From assembly GCF_001460935.1 (NCBI RefSeq), contig NZ_LN906597.1, forward strand, positions 668,768 to 732,767: 64,000 bases of DNA. The letters are read 5' to 3'. The translations under genes and the position numbers were made by a program. Of this stretch, positions 34,243-45,706 are shown piece by piece (position 1 is the first letter of the stretch; every line of letters starts with the position of its first letter). The stretch comes from Candidatus Ichthyocystis hellenicum (GTDB lineage: Bacteria; Pseudomonadota; Gammaproteobacteria; Burkholderiales; 2013Ark19i). The notes under the pieces are model-generated. The model was not told where the DNA came from. It searched no databases and was given only the letters and a program-made list of their open reading frames with translations.

Positions 34243-35484
34243 TTGCCTTTTCCGGGAAAAGAAGGTTTATACCAGGAGTTGTCTGATAGGCTCTCTGGTC
34301 GTGTTCTTGACGGTCTTACCCAGTCCGATTCCGGGTTTTACCAGACTAATCGCTTGACGGTTGTTGCTGACACGCAAAAATTTACGGAGTCGCAGTGGTC
34401 GGCAGTGTTGCAAAATTATGGCGATTCTCCTCTAAAGGCCCTTTCTGGAGCTGGGCATGGGATTCTGTCGTTGTTTTTCGGCCAGTATCTCAGGACTAGT
34501 TGGGTACAACTGCTAAAGCTGAGGTTTTTTTTTAACGGCAAGTCCCGTGGTGACGGCCAGTTTAGGTCGGCTGTATTTCAGATAAGTTTTCATCTAGGTT
34601 ATGTACTGCAGTCTTTGCTGTCTTTTCGTCACGTTCGGGACGAAGAGCGGTTTGAGTCTGTAGCTAAGCACATCGTGGCTATACACTCCCTAGTTTTGTC
34701 GTTATCAAATACCTTGAACGATGTTTTTTATGACGTTGTTTTTCAGCGGCTGGTAATGCACGTGTACACGATATCGTATGAAGAGAAGTCAGTGGACTGG
34801 TTTCTGTCGATTATTACTATACTGTCACAAAAGAATGTGTTGAAGATTATCAACTCAGTGCAGAAAATATCACAAGGAGATCCGAGGTGTGCTGGTTTGG
34901 GGTTTGAGTTGTTGAAAGGAATTTCTGCTACTATCTCTAGGATTGTTCTGTCGCGATTGCACTCTTTTTCTACTGATGATTTGAGGATATTTACTAATCT
35001 TCCAGGCTCTTTGAGTGTTTCTGTTCTTAATGCGCAAGGTAAAGAAGAAAGAATTCATGTTCTTAGTGCTGTTATTAACGAGATTTACGGTAGGTTAGAT
35101 TATTCCGGGTGGTTTTTGAGTGCTTATGAAAGTAAACGTGTTGCTGTTATTGATTTTTTTGAAAAATTAATGGAAGCGGTTTTGCGATCAGAAGACGAGT
35201 TTCGTTCTGTTTACTGGGGCCTAGTTAATTTTTTAGGACAACTTAAGGAAGAAATAGGTTGTTCTGTTGTTGGTGCATTGGAAACTTCACTAATGCGCTT
35301 GAAAGCTAAACTTTTGGAATCAGTTACAGATGTTTACAGTGAGAAGCAACTTGCACATCTTCTTCACTCGTGTAAAAAGGATATGTTGCTTTGGTTTTTA
35401 CAAACTTCTGGGTCAGGTAGTCTCTTTTATTCGTATGTAAAATCCGTGATAGAGTCTCGATACGGGATTAGGTCGTTTGATTGA
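34243..35484 (+). CDS. Uncharacterised helical protein
   Basis: I do not recognise this protein. From the TTG at 34243, which has GGAG eight bases upstream, it has 413 residues beginning with L/M-PFPGKEGLYQEL. A TTG at 34177 is the longest alternative but would put the leader hairpin inside the gene. No signal peptide, transmembrane helix or catalytic motif is evident. The sequence is rich in amphipathic, probably helical segments (for example FLSIITILSQKNVLKII and FFEKLMEAVLRSED). It precedes yhdP by 21 bp, the position where, as I recall, many betaproteobacteria have glnE, but it shows no glnE motifs. It is possibly lineage-specific. Confidence 0.65.
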   Translation: MPFPGKEGLYQELSDRLSGRVLDGLTQSDSGFYQTNRLTVVADTQKFTESQWSAVLQNYGDSPLKALSGAGHGILSLFFGQYLRTSWVQLLKLRFFFNGKSRGDGQFRSAVFQISFHLGYVLQSLLSFRHVRDEERFESVAKHIVAIHSLVLSLSNTLNDVFYDVVFQRLVMHVYTISYEEKSVDWFLSIITILSQKNVLKIINSVQKISQGDPRCAGLGFELLKGISATISRIVLSRLHSFSTDDLRIFTNLPGSLSVSVLNAQGKEERIHVLSAVINEIYGRLDYSGWFLSAYESKRVAVIDFFEKLMEAVLRSEDEFRSVYWGLVNFLGQLKEEIGCSVVGALETSLMRLKAKLLESVTDVYSEKQLAHLLHSCKKDMLLWFLQTSGSGSLFYSYVKSVIESRYGIRSFD

Positions 35485-35505
35485 CGTATAGTATGTGGAA
35501 CCGTT

Positions 35506-38500
35506 GTGAACAGTTACTTTTGGAATAATAAAAAATTATTTGTAGTTGTGTCGGTTTTCGTTTGTTTGTTGACTCTTGTTATTGCTGGTTGGTTAGCACG
35601 CAGTAAGGTGGAGAGTATAGAGTCAACCTGGGGTAATAAGTCTATTGTTCTTGGTGGCTATAAGTTTTCTTTTTCTTCACTAAATTTGTCTCTGTTAGCA
35701 GTATCTCCGTATTTGACTGTTAGCGGTGTTTCTATTTCTTCCAATGTTGATAAATTAAAGAGAATATATATTCCCGAGGCTGTTGTTTATGTTTCTTGGT
35801 GGAATTTATTGCGAGGAAAGTTTTTTCCTAATTCCGTGGATGTGGCAAATATATCCCTGGATGTCATTCATAAAGGTGATGTCTTTATTATAAACAATTT
35901 TGTTTTGGATGATGTTCTTTCTGTTCTGGGTAATTCGTCCTCACTTGTTGATGGTGATGTATTTCAGTCCATTAGAGAGTTTTCATTGCGCGGATTGAAT
36001 ATTTCATGGTTGGAGGGGGGGAGGAAGAAAGCAATTAAACTTGTCGATGTTGCATTTAGGGCCTTGCGTGTTTCTTCCAACAGGATCAGGTTCGTTGTTA
36101 ATTCGTTGCAACCCACAGAATATTACCGAGCTGCTTTTGTTTCTGGGTATGTGTTTTATGGAAACCATAAAATTAAATTGGATAGTCACATTGATTTCTC
36201 ATTGGAGAGACTAGACATCAAGGTTTGTCGTTTAGTTTTTCCTTATGTGTTGACTAGCATGGGTTACTCTGGGTCGGTGGATTTTTTTGGTCAGATCATT
36301 ATTGGGGAAAATGTACCTAAGGCTGTGAAAGGAAAGATAGTAGTTCACAACATCAAACTTACAGATCAGCATGCTTATTGGTTTGCGCCCTACTTGTCAA
36401 TGGATGTTGACCTTTCTTGGGGTGATGTTTTTTCTGGATTGAAGATTAGCAATATTCGTGATCAGAGGGTGTCCTTTGATAGGCTTTATTCGAATTCACA
36501 GGTTAGTGTTAAGTGGGCTCAACCCTTCTCGCTGGATAATATTCGTGACCTGGAGGTTTCTTCCGCGCGAGTATCGATTTATCCACTAAAAAATATACTT
36601 TTGTTGATTAGCCGAAATTTTTTTCCTGAGTATGACTCAGTTATTCATAAGTTTCCCAATGGAGTTATTAACGATTTTACCTTTGATTGGCGGCGGCCTT
36701 ATGGCCGTAGTGTCAGACCATTTTGGCAAGTTAAGGCTACTGTAAGTGGATCTTCGTCTGGGGGCTTTTTTTGGGTGCGTCGCTTCAAAAAGTACAAAGC
36801 TACTATTACTGGAAATCAAGATTATGGTCACCTAGACTTTGACGATGCTGTTATACAGTTGGATCTCCATACTTTTTTGCGACATGTGCGTAAGTGGAAA
36901 ACTACTGCTTCAGGGCGGTTTTTTTGGAAATTTTACCCAGATAAAAATAAAACGTGTTTGGGTGCTGAGTCTCTTTACCTAAAGACATTGCCAGTAAAAT
37001 TTGAAGGACACTTTGAGTCCTGTCCACTAAAAAATAACGATGTTTACTCCACTAAATTTGTTGGAAAGATTTTTCCAAAATCCTTGGTATTTTTCAGGGA
37101 CCATCTTCCGGATGTTGTTTCTCCTAATGTTCGTCGTTGGATTGCGAAATCATTTATAGCAGGCAGTATTCCTTCTGCAGATATTAACTTTTCAGGTGAT
37201 TTTGATTTAGGGGGAATTTTTTTTCGTGTTTCAAATTGGTCACTGGGTATTAATCTAAGTGATACTCACCTTTCCTTAGGAGAGGGCTTAGATTTTTTAC
37301 ATATTAATGGCGTGGCCAGTGTTAATAACCGTACCTTGGAGGCTAGTGGCTCAGGGATTTTTGGAACAGTTCCTATCAAGGGGTTTCACTTATTAATAAA
37401 TGATTTTCATGCTGACGATTTTAATAGTAATGTCCTACTTCAAGCAAAAACAGCAGAGAGCAATGTCTCTGCCTATGCTGATGCTCTATTGCGATTGTCT
37501 AAAGTTTTTACTATATCTCCGGCATTTCTGGAAAACTTTAATTCACCCGATTTTTTGGGTAAGTTGAGGATCCAGAACATGATGCTGTCTATTCCGCTGT
37601 GGTCTAGCGCCGATCGTATTTCTTATGCTGTTTATCTAGTTGGGGAGGATTTGCGGAAGAATTTCACCTACAGAGGTAGCGTTTATCATCTTGTTGCAGA
37701 CAATGCTTATGCTGGTGTTTGCAATGGAAGCTATTTTGTAAATTTTGATTCCCTACTTGCTTCTCCAAAATTTTCTGGTAAGGGGTATATTCAGGGGGAC
37801 TCGACGGGTGATTTTTCTTTTTCTGCTGTTAGTAAGGATGATATTCATAGCTTGCTCAAAGATGTTCTTGATATTAATTTGCCTTCCGTATACTTAAATG
37901 GGGTTTTTAAAGCGAATATTGATGGATATGTAGCTGATAAAGTTTGGAATGTTCATATCGGTAGTGATATGGCGGGAATATTTTCATCTTTACCGAAGCC
38001 GTTTTATAAGAAAGTTAGGGATGCTAAATGGCCTGTTTCTATCTCATATACTAAGGATAGTCAGCAGTCCTTGCTTGATGTTTTTTTGGAGCGAGCAGAT
38101 ACTAGGCTGATGATGAGATACGGAAATTCGAGTTCTATTTACTCCCAGCTTGATGACCAGCTTGCTGCTGATAAGGTTTCCAAAGTTACTTCCGTTTACA
38201 GTCAGCATACACAGGGTAAGGGTAATTTTTCTGTTCCTAGTGGTTCCTCTGTAAAATCTAAGTTTGATAGTAATTTATCAGGGGATATTGCTGGCAAGTT
38301 GCCTCATGATTTAGGCAATGACAATCATGATGTCGGCTCAGTATCTTTATTGGGTAGGGAAGGGGTAGGTAAATCAAGTAATGATCATAATTTTTCCTAC
38401 TCTAAGGATAGTGACCGGGATCACTTGGTATGGATTGTTTCTATAGATACGCCTTTGATTGATGAGAACAAATGGATTTCTTTAGTTCATGCCGGTGTTT

Positions 38501-39594
38501 TCGGACATTCTTTGAGAGGAGTACCCTCTCAACTTTCCATTGTAAGCAAACGTGTTAAGTTTGGTTTCCTTTCCATAGATGACGTAGTCGCTCACATAGT
38601 TAGTGATGGCAAGAAAATTATATCTCAGATTATTTCTCCAAATTTGTCCGGGGTGGTAAAATGGAACAAGGATGAACACCAGCTTTCTATTCGCCTGGAT
38701 TCCGCTTCTGTGTTTGATGGTGTTGATCACGAATCAGATAATGTAGATCAGGCCATATTTGGATGGCCTAACATTGATTTGTCTATTCAATCTTTCAAGT
38801 TTAGGGGTATACCCATTGGTAGTGTTAAGCTGCAGATGGTGAATCAGGATAATACTTCTGACATCCAGCTTTTTGCTATCCAAAATGAAGATGCTTTGAT
38901 CGAAGTTAAGGGTCAGTTGAAAATGTTGAACGGGGTTCAGGTTAACAAAGTTACTTTTCAAAGTATATTTTATAACATGGGTAATTTATTATCTTTGTGG
39001 AAGCAGAAACCGATTATTGATGGTGGTTCAGGTGTTCTCCACGGATCACTCGATTGGGAAGGTTCTCTTTTGTTCTGGCGCAGCCCAGTAATTTCTGGTG
39101 TGATTAATTTAGACCTTTCAAAAGGAGAGTTTAGACAAGTAAATCCAGGGGTTGGTCGTTTGCTGGGGCTGTTTAGTTTGCAGGCATTGCCCCGTAGGGT
39201 TTTATTGGATTTTCATGATGTTTTTTCTTCTGGATTTTCATTTGATTCTCTTAAGGGCTTAGTTCAGGTTAATAATGGTATACTCACGATTCAGGACATG
39301 GATGTTCGAGGTCCGTCAAGCCAAGTTGTTGTATCCGGTGTGACGAGTCTTCTTGATCATACCTTTGACATGGATTTTTGTGTTTTTCCTCAGGTTAGCA
39401 ATACATTTTCTGTGGCAAGTGTGCTTGCCGGTTTCCCGGTTGCTGGTGTGATTAGCTGGGTAGCGCAGAGTATTTTTCGGGATCCCATAGGTAATTTGTT
39501 AACCAGGAGCTATAAGGTTGTTGGTAATTGGTCTGATCCTGTTATCGAGAAGGTGGGTGAACGATGTTCTGTATCACAAACTTTGAGGAGATAG
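35506..39594 (+). CDS. yhdP: YhdP, AsmA-like envelope lipid-transport protein
   Basis: A 1362-residue AsmA-family protein. E. coli YhdP, TamB and YdbH are thought to bridge the periplasm and carry phospholipids to the outer membrane. One N-terminal transmembrane helix (about 10-30) is followed by a very long beta-rich periplasmic region and a conserved C-terminal block, with FRQVNPGVGRLLGLFSLQALPRR near residue 1205 and a closing FRDPIGNLLTRSYKVVGNW. Residues about 895-960 are polar and Ser-rich, probably a loop. Start is a GTG with GGA seven bases upstream. The gene is 13 bp from the nitrilase-family gene, and tldD follows, a familiar order. Confidence 0.9.
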   Translation: MNSYFWNNKKLFVVVSVFVCLLTLVIAGWLARSKVESIESTWGNKSIVLGGYKFSFSSLNLSLLAVSPYLTVSGVSISSNVDKLKRIYIPEAVVYVSWWNLLRGKFFPNSVDVANISLDVIHKGDVFIINNFVLDDVLSVLGNSSSLVDGDVFQSIREFSLRGLNISWLEGGRKKAIKLVDVAFRALRVSSNRIRFVVNSLQPTEYYRAAFVSGYVFYGNHKIKLDSHIDFSLERLDIKVCRLVFPYVLTSMGYSGSVDFFGQIIIGENVPKAVKGKIVVHNIKLTDQHAYWFAPYLSMDVDLSWGDVFSGLKISNIRDQRVSFDRLYSNSQVSVKWAQPFSLDNIRDLEVSSARVSIYPLKNILLLISRNFFPEYDSVIHKFPNGVINDFTFDWRRPYGRSVRPFWQVKATVSGSSSGGFFWVRRFKKYKATITGNQDYGHLDFDDAVIQLDLHTFLRHVRKWKTTASGRFFWKFYPDKNKTCLGAESLYLKTLPVKFEGHFESCPLKNNDVYSTKFVGKIFPKSLVFFRDHLPDVVSPNVRRWIAKSFIAGSIPSADINFSGDFDLGGIFFRVSNWSLGINLSDTHLSLGEGLDFLHINGVASVNNRTLEASGSGIFGTVPIKGFHLLINDFHADDFNSNVLLQAKTAESNVSAYADALLRLSKVFTISPAFLENFNSPDFLGKLRIQNMMLSIPLWSSADRISYAVYLVGEDLRKNFTYRGSVYHLVADNAYAGVCNGSYFVNFDSLLASPKFSGKGYIQGDSTGDFSFSAVSKDDIHSLLKDVLDINLPSVYLNGVFKANIDGYVADKVWNVHIGSDMAGIFSSLPKPFYKKVRDAKWPVSISYTKDSQQSLLDVFLERADTRLMMRYGNSSSIYSQLDDQLAADKVSKVTSVYSQHTQGKGNFSVPSGSSVKSKFDSNLSGDIAGKLPHDLGNDNHDVGSVSLLGREGVGKSSNDHNFSYSKDSDRDHLVWIVSIDTPLIDENKWISLVHAGVFGHSLRGVPSQLSIVSKRVKFGFLSIDDVVAHIVSDGKKIISQIISPNLSGVVKWNKDEHQLSIRLDSASVFDGVDHESDNVDQAIFGWPNIDLSIQSFKFRGIPIGSVKLQMVNQDNTSDIQLFAIQNEDALIEVKGQLKMLNGVQVNKVTFQSIFYNMGNLLSLWKQKPIIDGGSGVLHGSLDWEGSLLFWRSPVISGVINLDLSKGEFRQVNPGVGRLLGLFSLQALPRRVLLDFHDVFSSGFSFDSLKGLVQVNNGILTIQDMDVRGPSSQVVVSGVTSLLDHTFDMDFCVFPQVSNTFSVASVLAGFPVAGVISWVAQSIFRDPIGNLLTRSYKVVGNWSDPVIEKVGERCSVSQTLRR

Positions 39595-39607
39595 TGGGGG
39601 AGGAATT

Positions 39608-40399
39608 ATGCGGGAAGGTAAAAGCGGTTTTGTTGCTTCCGCTATTCAGGTCGAGAGAAGTTCTTCTATTCAGTCGCTTCCTAGTTTCTTGGAGCGTGTC
39701 GAATCGCTAGTTTCTGAGGCTGTTTCCCGCGGATCATCTCTGGTTGTTTTGCCAGAGTTTTTTGCGGCAGATTATGTTTCACCTGAGCCTCTTTACAAAG
39801 GAGATTTTCAGATCTTTCTTGGGGGTTTGGCTGCTAAGTATGGTTGTTGGTTGGTTGGTGGTTCTTTGTCGGTGATTCGTGACGAAGGTGGAAATCCTTA
39901 TAACACACTGGTTTTTTACGGACCTTCCGGAAGTATATTGTCGTACTACCATAAAAGAAATTTGTTCTATGCCCACTTTTCCGATGGAATTGTGAGTGAG
40001 GTTGACCAATTTTCTCCTGGTAGTAGCATGCCTGTTCCATATGATACTCCTTTTGGTAGTTTAGGCTTTGCGATCTGCTATGATCTTCGTTTTCCTGAGT
40101 TGTTCATATCTCAGAAGGCTGATATTTTTGTTGTCCCTGCTGCTTTTCGTTATCAAACAGGCAAGGACCATTGGGAGGTGTTGTTACGAGCAAGGGCTAT
40201 CGAAAATCAATCTTTTTTGGTGGCTGCTAATTGTTCTGGTCGGACTGATCAGGCTCACTTTGGCGGTAGATCGATGATAATTGACCCTTGGGGTAGAATT
40301 TTGAGTGACTGTCCTGCTGAAGGTGAGTTTATTGTTACTTCTTTTGTTGATATGGAATTGCTTTCTTCACTGAGAAACAAGTTACCAATGAATCGTTAG
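39608..40399 (+). CDS. Nitrilase-family amidase (Nit1/YbeM-like)
   Basis: A 263-residue carbon-nitrogen hydrolase of the branch that includes deaminated-glutathione amidase. The triad is visible: Glu50 (VLPEFF), Lys116 (YYHKRNLF) and Cys157 (AICYDLRFPEL). RARAIENQSFLVAANCSG is also typical. A strong GGAGG site precedes the ATG. It is placed between yhdP and tldD. The dedicated metabolite-repair role is known for close relatives and is inferred here. Confidence 0.87.
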   Translation: MREGKSGFVASAIQVERSSSIQSLPSFLERVESLVSEAVSRGSSLVVLPEFFAADYVSPEPLYKGDFQIFLGGLAAKYGCWLVGGSLSVIRDEGGNPYNTLVFYGPSGSILSYYHKRNLFYAHFSDGIVSEVDQFSPGSSMPVPYDTPFGSLGFAICYDLRFPELFISQKADIFVVPAAFRYQTGKDHWEVLLRARAIENQSFLVAANCSGRTDQAHFGGRSMIIDPWGRILSDCPAEGEFIVTSFVDMELLSSLRNKLPMNR

Positions 40400-40441
40400 T
40401 GGTTGCTGTGTTCCGTGAAAAATCAGAATAAGGATTTTATT

Positions 40442-41887
40442 ATGCCAGATGATTCTGCAGTGTCTTTGGCGGAGCGGGTTTTGCTTGAGCCTTTTGATTT
40501 GTCTAGGTCCTCAGTTTTTTCGGCTCTTTATGCTCTTGCTGATACTAAAGTTGATGATGCAGATGTTTATTTCCAGGCTAGACAAGCTGAAAGCTGGGGT
40601 ATAGAGGAAGGGATAGTTAAGTCAGGAAGTTTTAGTATTGACCAAGGGTTTGGGGTGAGAGTTGTCCGCGATGATAAATCTTTCTTGGCTCATTCTGATG
40701 TTATTTCATTGAAAGCACTTAATGAATCATTAAGTGCTGTTAAGTCTATTGGTCGCCAAGGTATTTCAGTGGTTGGTGCTGTATCTCCAAAGGTCCGCCC
40801 CCGGGTATTGTATTCCGCAAATAATCCGCTTTTATCTCTTTCTGATCATGCAAAGGTAGAGATCTTGCGCCAAGTAGATATTTTGGCACGTGCTAAAGAT
40901 AGAAGAATAGTAGAGGTTATGGCTTCCTTGGTTTCGTCTTACGAGGTCATCTTGATAGCTCGTTTGGATGGTTTATATGTGGCCGATGTTCGTCCTTTGG
41001 TTCGGTTGTCAGTACGTGTAGTGGCACAAGAGGGAGGTCGCCGAGAACAAGGTAGTTCAGGGGGAGGTGGTAGGTACGATTGTACCTGTTTTTCTGGGCA
41101 ATTGATCAACTATTACGTAGATTCTGCTGTTTCTCAGGCATTGGTTAATTTATCTGCTCGTCCAGCTCCGGCAGGTTCTATGACTGTTGTTCTGGGGTCA
41201 GGTTGGCCAGGCATATTATTGCACGAAGCAATAGGGCATTGTCTTGAAGGTGATTTTAATCGTAAAGGTAGCTCTGCTTTTTCTGGTCTTATGGGGCAAA
41301 GGGTTGCAGCTCCTGGTGTTACCGTTTTAGATGACGGTACTGTGGCTAATCGTCGAGGTTCACTAAACATAGATGACGAAGGAACTCCAACTCAGGCTAC
41401 TGTTTTGATCGAGGATGGTATCCTTAGGGGATATATGCATGATCGAATGAATGCTCGCCTTATGAATACTTGTTCGACTGGGAATGGTCGTCGTGAATCG
41501 TATTCTTGTCTTCCTATGCCACGTATGACCAATACTTACATGGTTAATGGCACTTACTCTCCGGAGGAGATTATTGCTTCAGTTAAACGGGGAGTGTACG
41601 CAAAGTATTTTGAAGGAGGTCAGGTTGATATTACCAGCGGAAAGTTTGTATTTTCAGCATCTCAAGCTTATTGGGTTGAGAATGGAAAAATTTGTTATCC
41701 AGTGAAGGGAGCAACCCTTATTGGCAGTGGCCCAGAGGTTTTGAAAAAAGTGTCTATGATTGGTCATGATATGGCTTTTGATGATGGTGTAGGTACCTGC
41801 GGTAAAGATGGACAAAGTGTTCCTGTTGGGGTTGGGCAGCCTACATTGAGATTAGATCAGATTGTAGTCGGAGGCGTTTCTTCGTGA
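40442..41887 (+). CDS. tldD: TldD metalloprotease
   Basis: Zinc protease that works with TldE/PmbA on unfolded peptides, such as microcin B17 precursor and CcdA in E. coli. From the ATG at 40442, with AAGGA eight bases upstream, it has 481 residues, the same as E. coli TldD. The active site HEAIGH is at 261-266, followed by CLEGDFNRKG. Other hallmarks are the GFGVRVV segment and MPRMTNTYM. A TTG at 40403 would add 13 residues and is rejected. The partner tldE is not in this window. Confidence 0.95.
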   Translation: MPDDSAVSLAERVLLEPFDLSRSSVFSALYALADTKVDDADVYFQARQAESWGIEEGIVKSGSFSIDQGFGVRVVRDDKSFLAHSDVISLKALNESLSAVKSIGRQGISVVGAVSPKVRPRVLYSANNPLLSLSDHAKVEILRQVDILARAKDRRIVEVMASLVSSYEVILIARLDGLYVADVRPLVRLSVRVVAQEGGRREQGSSGGGGRYDCTCFSGQLINYYVDSAVSQALVNLSARPAPAGSMTVVLGSGWPGILLHEAIGHCLEGDFNRKGSSAFSGLMGQRVAAPGVTVLDDGTVANRRGSLNIDDEGTPTQATVLIEDGILRGYMHDRMNARLMNTCSTGNGRRESYSCLPMPRMTNTYMVNGTYSPEEIIASVKRGVYAKYFEGGQVDITSGKFVFSASQAYWVENGKICYPVKGATLIGSGPEVLKKVSMIGHDMAFDDGVGTCGKDGQSVPVGVGQPTLRLDQIVVGGVSS

Positions 41888-41943
41888 CGCAGGTATGTTT
41901 TTCTTTTTTACCGATGTAGAATTTTTTAATCCTTTTTTCTGCC

Positions 41944-41970
41944 CTTGAAAAAGTGCTGATCAGTCATTAC
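41944..41970 (+). promoter_or_regulatory. Heat-shock (RpoH-type) promoter of groES-groEL
   Basis: CTTGAAA (41944-41950, preceded by CC so CCCTTGAAA), a 14-bp spacer, and CATTAC (41965-41970). The -35 is an excellent match to the sigma-32 consensus; the -10 retains the CAT core of CCCCAT. It lies 100 bp before groES. The grpE promoter has the same two boxes, which strengthens the call. Confidence 0.7.
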
Positions 41971-42069
41971 CATTATCACTCGATGAGTGAGATTAGTAAC
42001 GTGTGGTCTGCGTAAGTTTCTCGCTCTAGTTGTTAAGTTTGCTATCAGTAATTAAGAAAGGTCTGTCTT

Positions 42070-42369
42070 ATGTCTTTGAGAATGAAACCATTGGGTGATC
42101 GTGTTGTCGTTCGTCGTGTTGAGGAAGAGCGCAAAACGGCTTCGGGCATAGTGATTCCTGATACAGCTGCTGAGAAGCCTGACCAAGGGTTGGTGATTGC
42201 CGTAGGTGATGGGAAGATTGGTGAAGATGGTAATCTTCTTCCAATGTCTCTAAAGGTTGGTGATCGTATTTTGTTTGGAAAATACTCAGGCCAGGCTGTG
42301 AAGATAGATGGAGAAGAATTGTTGGTTATGCGCGAAGAAGATGCTATGTGCATGATGGTGGAAGGTTAA
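42070..42369 (+). CDS. groES: GroES co-chaperonin
   Basis: Heptameric lid of the GroEL cage. The 99 residues start [20 protein letters not shown] and include the mobile-loop region [16 protein letters not shown] and the ending [10 protein letters not shown]. Length is normal. An AAAGG site is upstream of the ATG. GroEL follows after 38 bp, so the two are co-transcribed from the heat-shock promoter. Confidence 0.97.
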   Translation: MSLRMKPLGDRVVVRRVEEERKTASGIVIPDTAAEKPDQGLVIAVGDGKIGEDGNLLPMSLKVGDRILFGKYSGQAVKIDGEELLVMREEDAMCMMVEG

Positions 42370-42398
42370 TTGAATTGAAGTTTTAGGTTTTATCATAG

Positions 42399-44078
<1,680 letters not shown>

Positions 44079-44115
44079 TTTTCCATTGATCACAACCAGT
44101 TAGTATTTTTCTATG

Positions 44116-44150
44116 GACCCTCTGTAAAAATTATAGAGGGTCTTTTTTTT
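44116..44150 (+). terminator. Rho-independent terminator of groES-groEL
   Basis: GACCCTCT (44116-44123) pairs perfectly over eight bases with AGAGGGTC (44135-44142), with an 11-nt AT-rich loop, followed by eight T (44143-44150). A textbook intrinsic terminator 38 bp after the groEL stop. Confidence 0.95.
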
Positions 44151-44160
44151 GTAAAGGGTT

Positions 44161-44200
44161 AATTTAATTCAATTAAATTTCATGGTTAGTCATGGTTAGT
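44161..44200. repeat. AT palindrome and 10-bp tandem repeat after groEL
   Basis: AATTTAATT (44161-44169), C, AATTAAATT (44171-44179) is a perfect 9-bp inverted repeat. It is followed directly by catggttagt twice in tandem (44181-44190 and 44191-44200). The surrounding 44151-44317 has no gene. No function can be assigned; a protein-binding site or remnant of replication slippage are both possible. Confidence 0.5.
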
Positions 44201-44317
44201 TTATTAACTGCTTTGATGTGAATGTGGAATCCACAACACTTAGAAAAAATTGTACTGTAATAATGATTATTTTTTTCGGCCATGGGTAACTTTTAACTTT
44301 TTTTGTTTGTTCTCTGG

Positions 44318-44346
44318 TTGACGTCTGGCACATGGATACCTACAAT
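44318..44346 (+). promoter_or_regulatory. Sigma-70 promoter of tRNA-Phe
   Basis: TTGACG (44318-44323), a 17-bp spacer, and TACAAT (44341-44346) form a near-consensus promoter. The tRNA begins 15 bp beyond the -10 box, as expected for a short 5' leader trimmed by RNase P. With no terminator before sucC, the transcript may continue into sucC-sucD. Confidence 0.85.
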
Positions 44347-44360
44347 CGGTAGTTCGCTAT

Positions 44361-44433
<73 letters not shown>

Positions 44434-44514
44434 CCTTGTGTCTTGTCTTGTTTCGGGCTTTGATTTTTTTCTGCCTGTTGTTGCGTTGGCTTTAAGAGTT
44501 GGGGGTTGCTTATA

Positions 44515-45687
44515 ATGAAAATTCATGAATACCAAGCCAAGCAAATTTTTCGTCAATTTGCTGTTCCCGTTCCAGCTGGTTTTCCTTGCTTTTCGGTAGA
44601 AGAATGTGTTGACCTTGCAAGAACTAAGTTGTCAGGTCCTGTGTATGTGGTTAAGGCACAGATTCATGCAGGTGGGCGCGGCAAGGCTGGTGGCGTTAAG
44701 GTTTCACGATCGATTGATGAGGTTCAATCTAATGCTTCTAGCATATTGGGTATGAATTTGATTACTCATCAGACTTCTTCGCATGGACAGTTGGTTAGGC
44801 GCCTTTTGATCGAAGAGGGCGTTGATATTAGTCATGAATATTATTTTAGTTTGGTTGTTGATCGTGTTTCGCAGAAGATTTGCATGATTGCCTCATCTCA
44901 AGGAGGTATGGATATCGAGGAAGTTGCTAGTTCTCAGCCGGATGCCATTCACCGTCTTTTGATTGACCCATATTTGCCTTTTCCTGAAGAGGATGTTTTG
45001 CAGTTGTGCCATCGTTTGGGGTTTACTGACGGTATTGATAAAAAAGCAGTTGAGGTTTTTGGTAACTTGTTTCGTTTGTTCCGTGAGAAGGATGCTTCCT
45101 TGGTTGAGGTCAACCCTTTGGTACTAACAGGTTCAGGGTTATTATTGGCTTTAGATGCGAAGCTTGATTTTGACGACAACGCATTGTACCGTCACCCAGA
45201 TATTTCTGAGCTTCGCGATCTTGATGAAGAGAATCCGGACGAAGTTGCTGCTTCCCGTTTTGGGTTGTCATATATTGCCTTGGATGGCAACATTGGTTGT
45301 CTTGTGAATGGTGCTGGCTTGGCTATGGCTACTATGGACGTTATAAAGTTGTACGGTGCTAGTCCGGCAAACTTTTTGGATGTTGGTGGTGGAGCAACTT
45401 GCGAGAAGGTTACAGAGGCTTTTAGGATTATGTTGCTCAACAGTTCTGTTAAGGGCATTTTAGTCAATATATTCGGCGGCATTATGCGCTGTGATACGAT
45501 TGCGGAAGGGCTCGTTGCAGCATCCCGTGAGTTGTCATTGTCGGTTCCGTTAGTTGTGAGAATGAGTGGGACCAACGAAGAATTAGGACGTAAGATTCTA
45601 TCTGATTCTGGCTTGCCAGTAGTTTTAGCTCATACTATGTCTGAGGCAGCGGAGAGGATAGTGGCCTCTGTTTCTCTAGCAAGGTAA
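44515..45687 (+). CDS. sucC: SucC, succinyl-CoA synthetase beta subunit
   Basis: Substrate-level phosphorylation step of the TCA cycle, partner of SucD. The 390 residues have an ATP-grasp domain with [39 protein letters not shown], and the C-terminal ligase domain with [16 protein letters not shown] start at the ATG at 44515, after GGGGG; a TTG three codons upstream is not needed. The gene follows tRNA-Phe by 81 bp without a terminator, and sucD follows after 19 bp. Confidence 0.97.
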   Translation: MKIHEYQAKQIFRQFAVPVPAGFPCFSVEECVDLARTKLSGPVYVVKAQIHAGGRGKAGGVKVSRSIDEVQSNASSILGMNLITHQTSSHGQLVRRLLIEEGVDISHEYYFSLVVDRVSQKICMIASSQGGMDIEEVASSQPDAIHRLLIDPYLPFPEEDVLQLCHRLGFTDGIDKKAVEVFGNLFRLFREKDASLVEVNPLVLTGSGLLLALDAKLDFDDNALYRHPDISELRDLDEENPDEVAASRFGLSYIALDGNIGCLVNGAGLAMATMDVIKLYGASPANFLDVGGGATCEKVTEAFRIMLLNSSVKGILVNIFGGIMRCDTIAEGLVAASRELSLSVPLVVRMSGTNEELGRKILSDSGLPVVLAHTMSEAAERIVASVSLAR

Positions 45688-45706
45688 TAAATGTGGGGAG
45701 TATTGC

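Noticed and set aside
44511-44516. TATAAT overlapping the sucC start codon as a promoter
   Set aside because: No -35 at a usable distance, and initiation would fall inside sucC.
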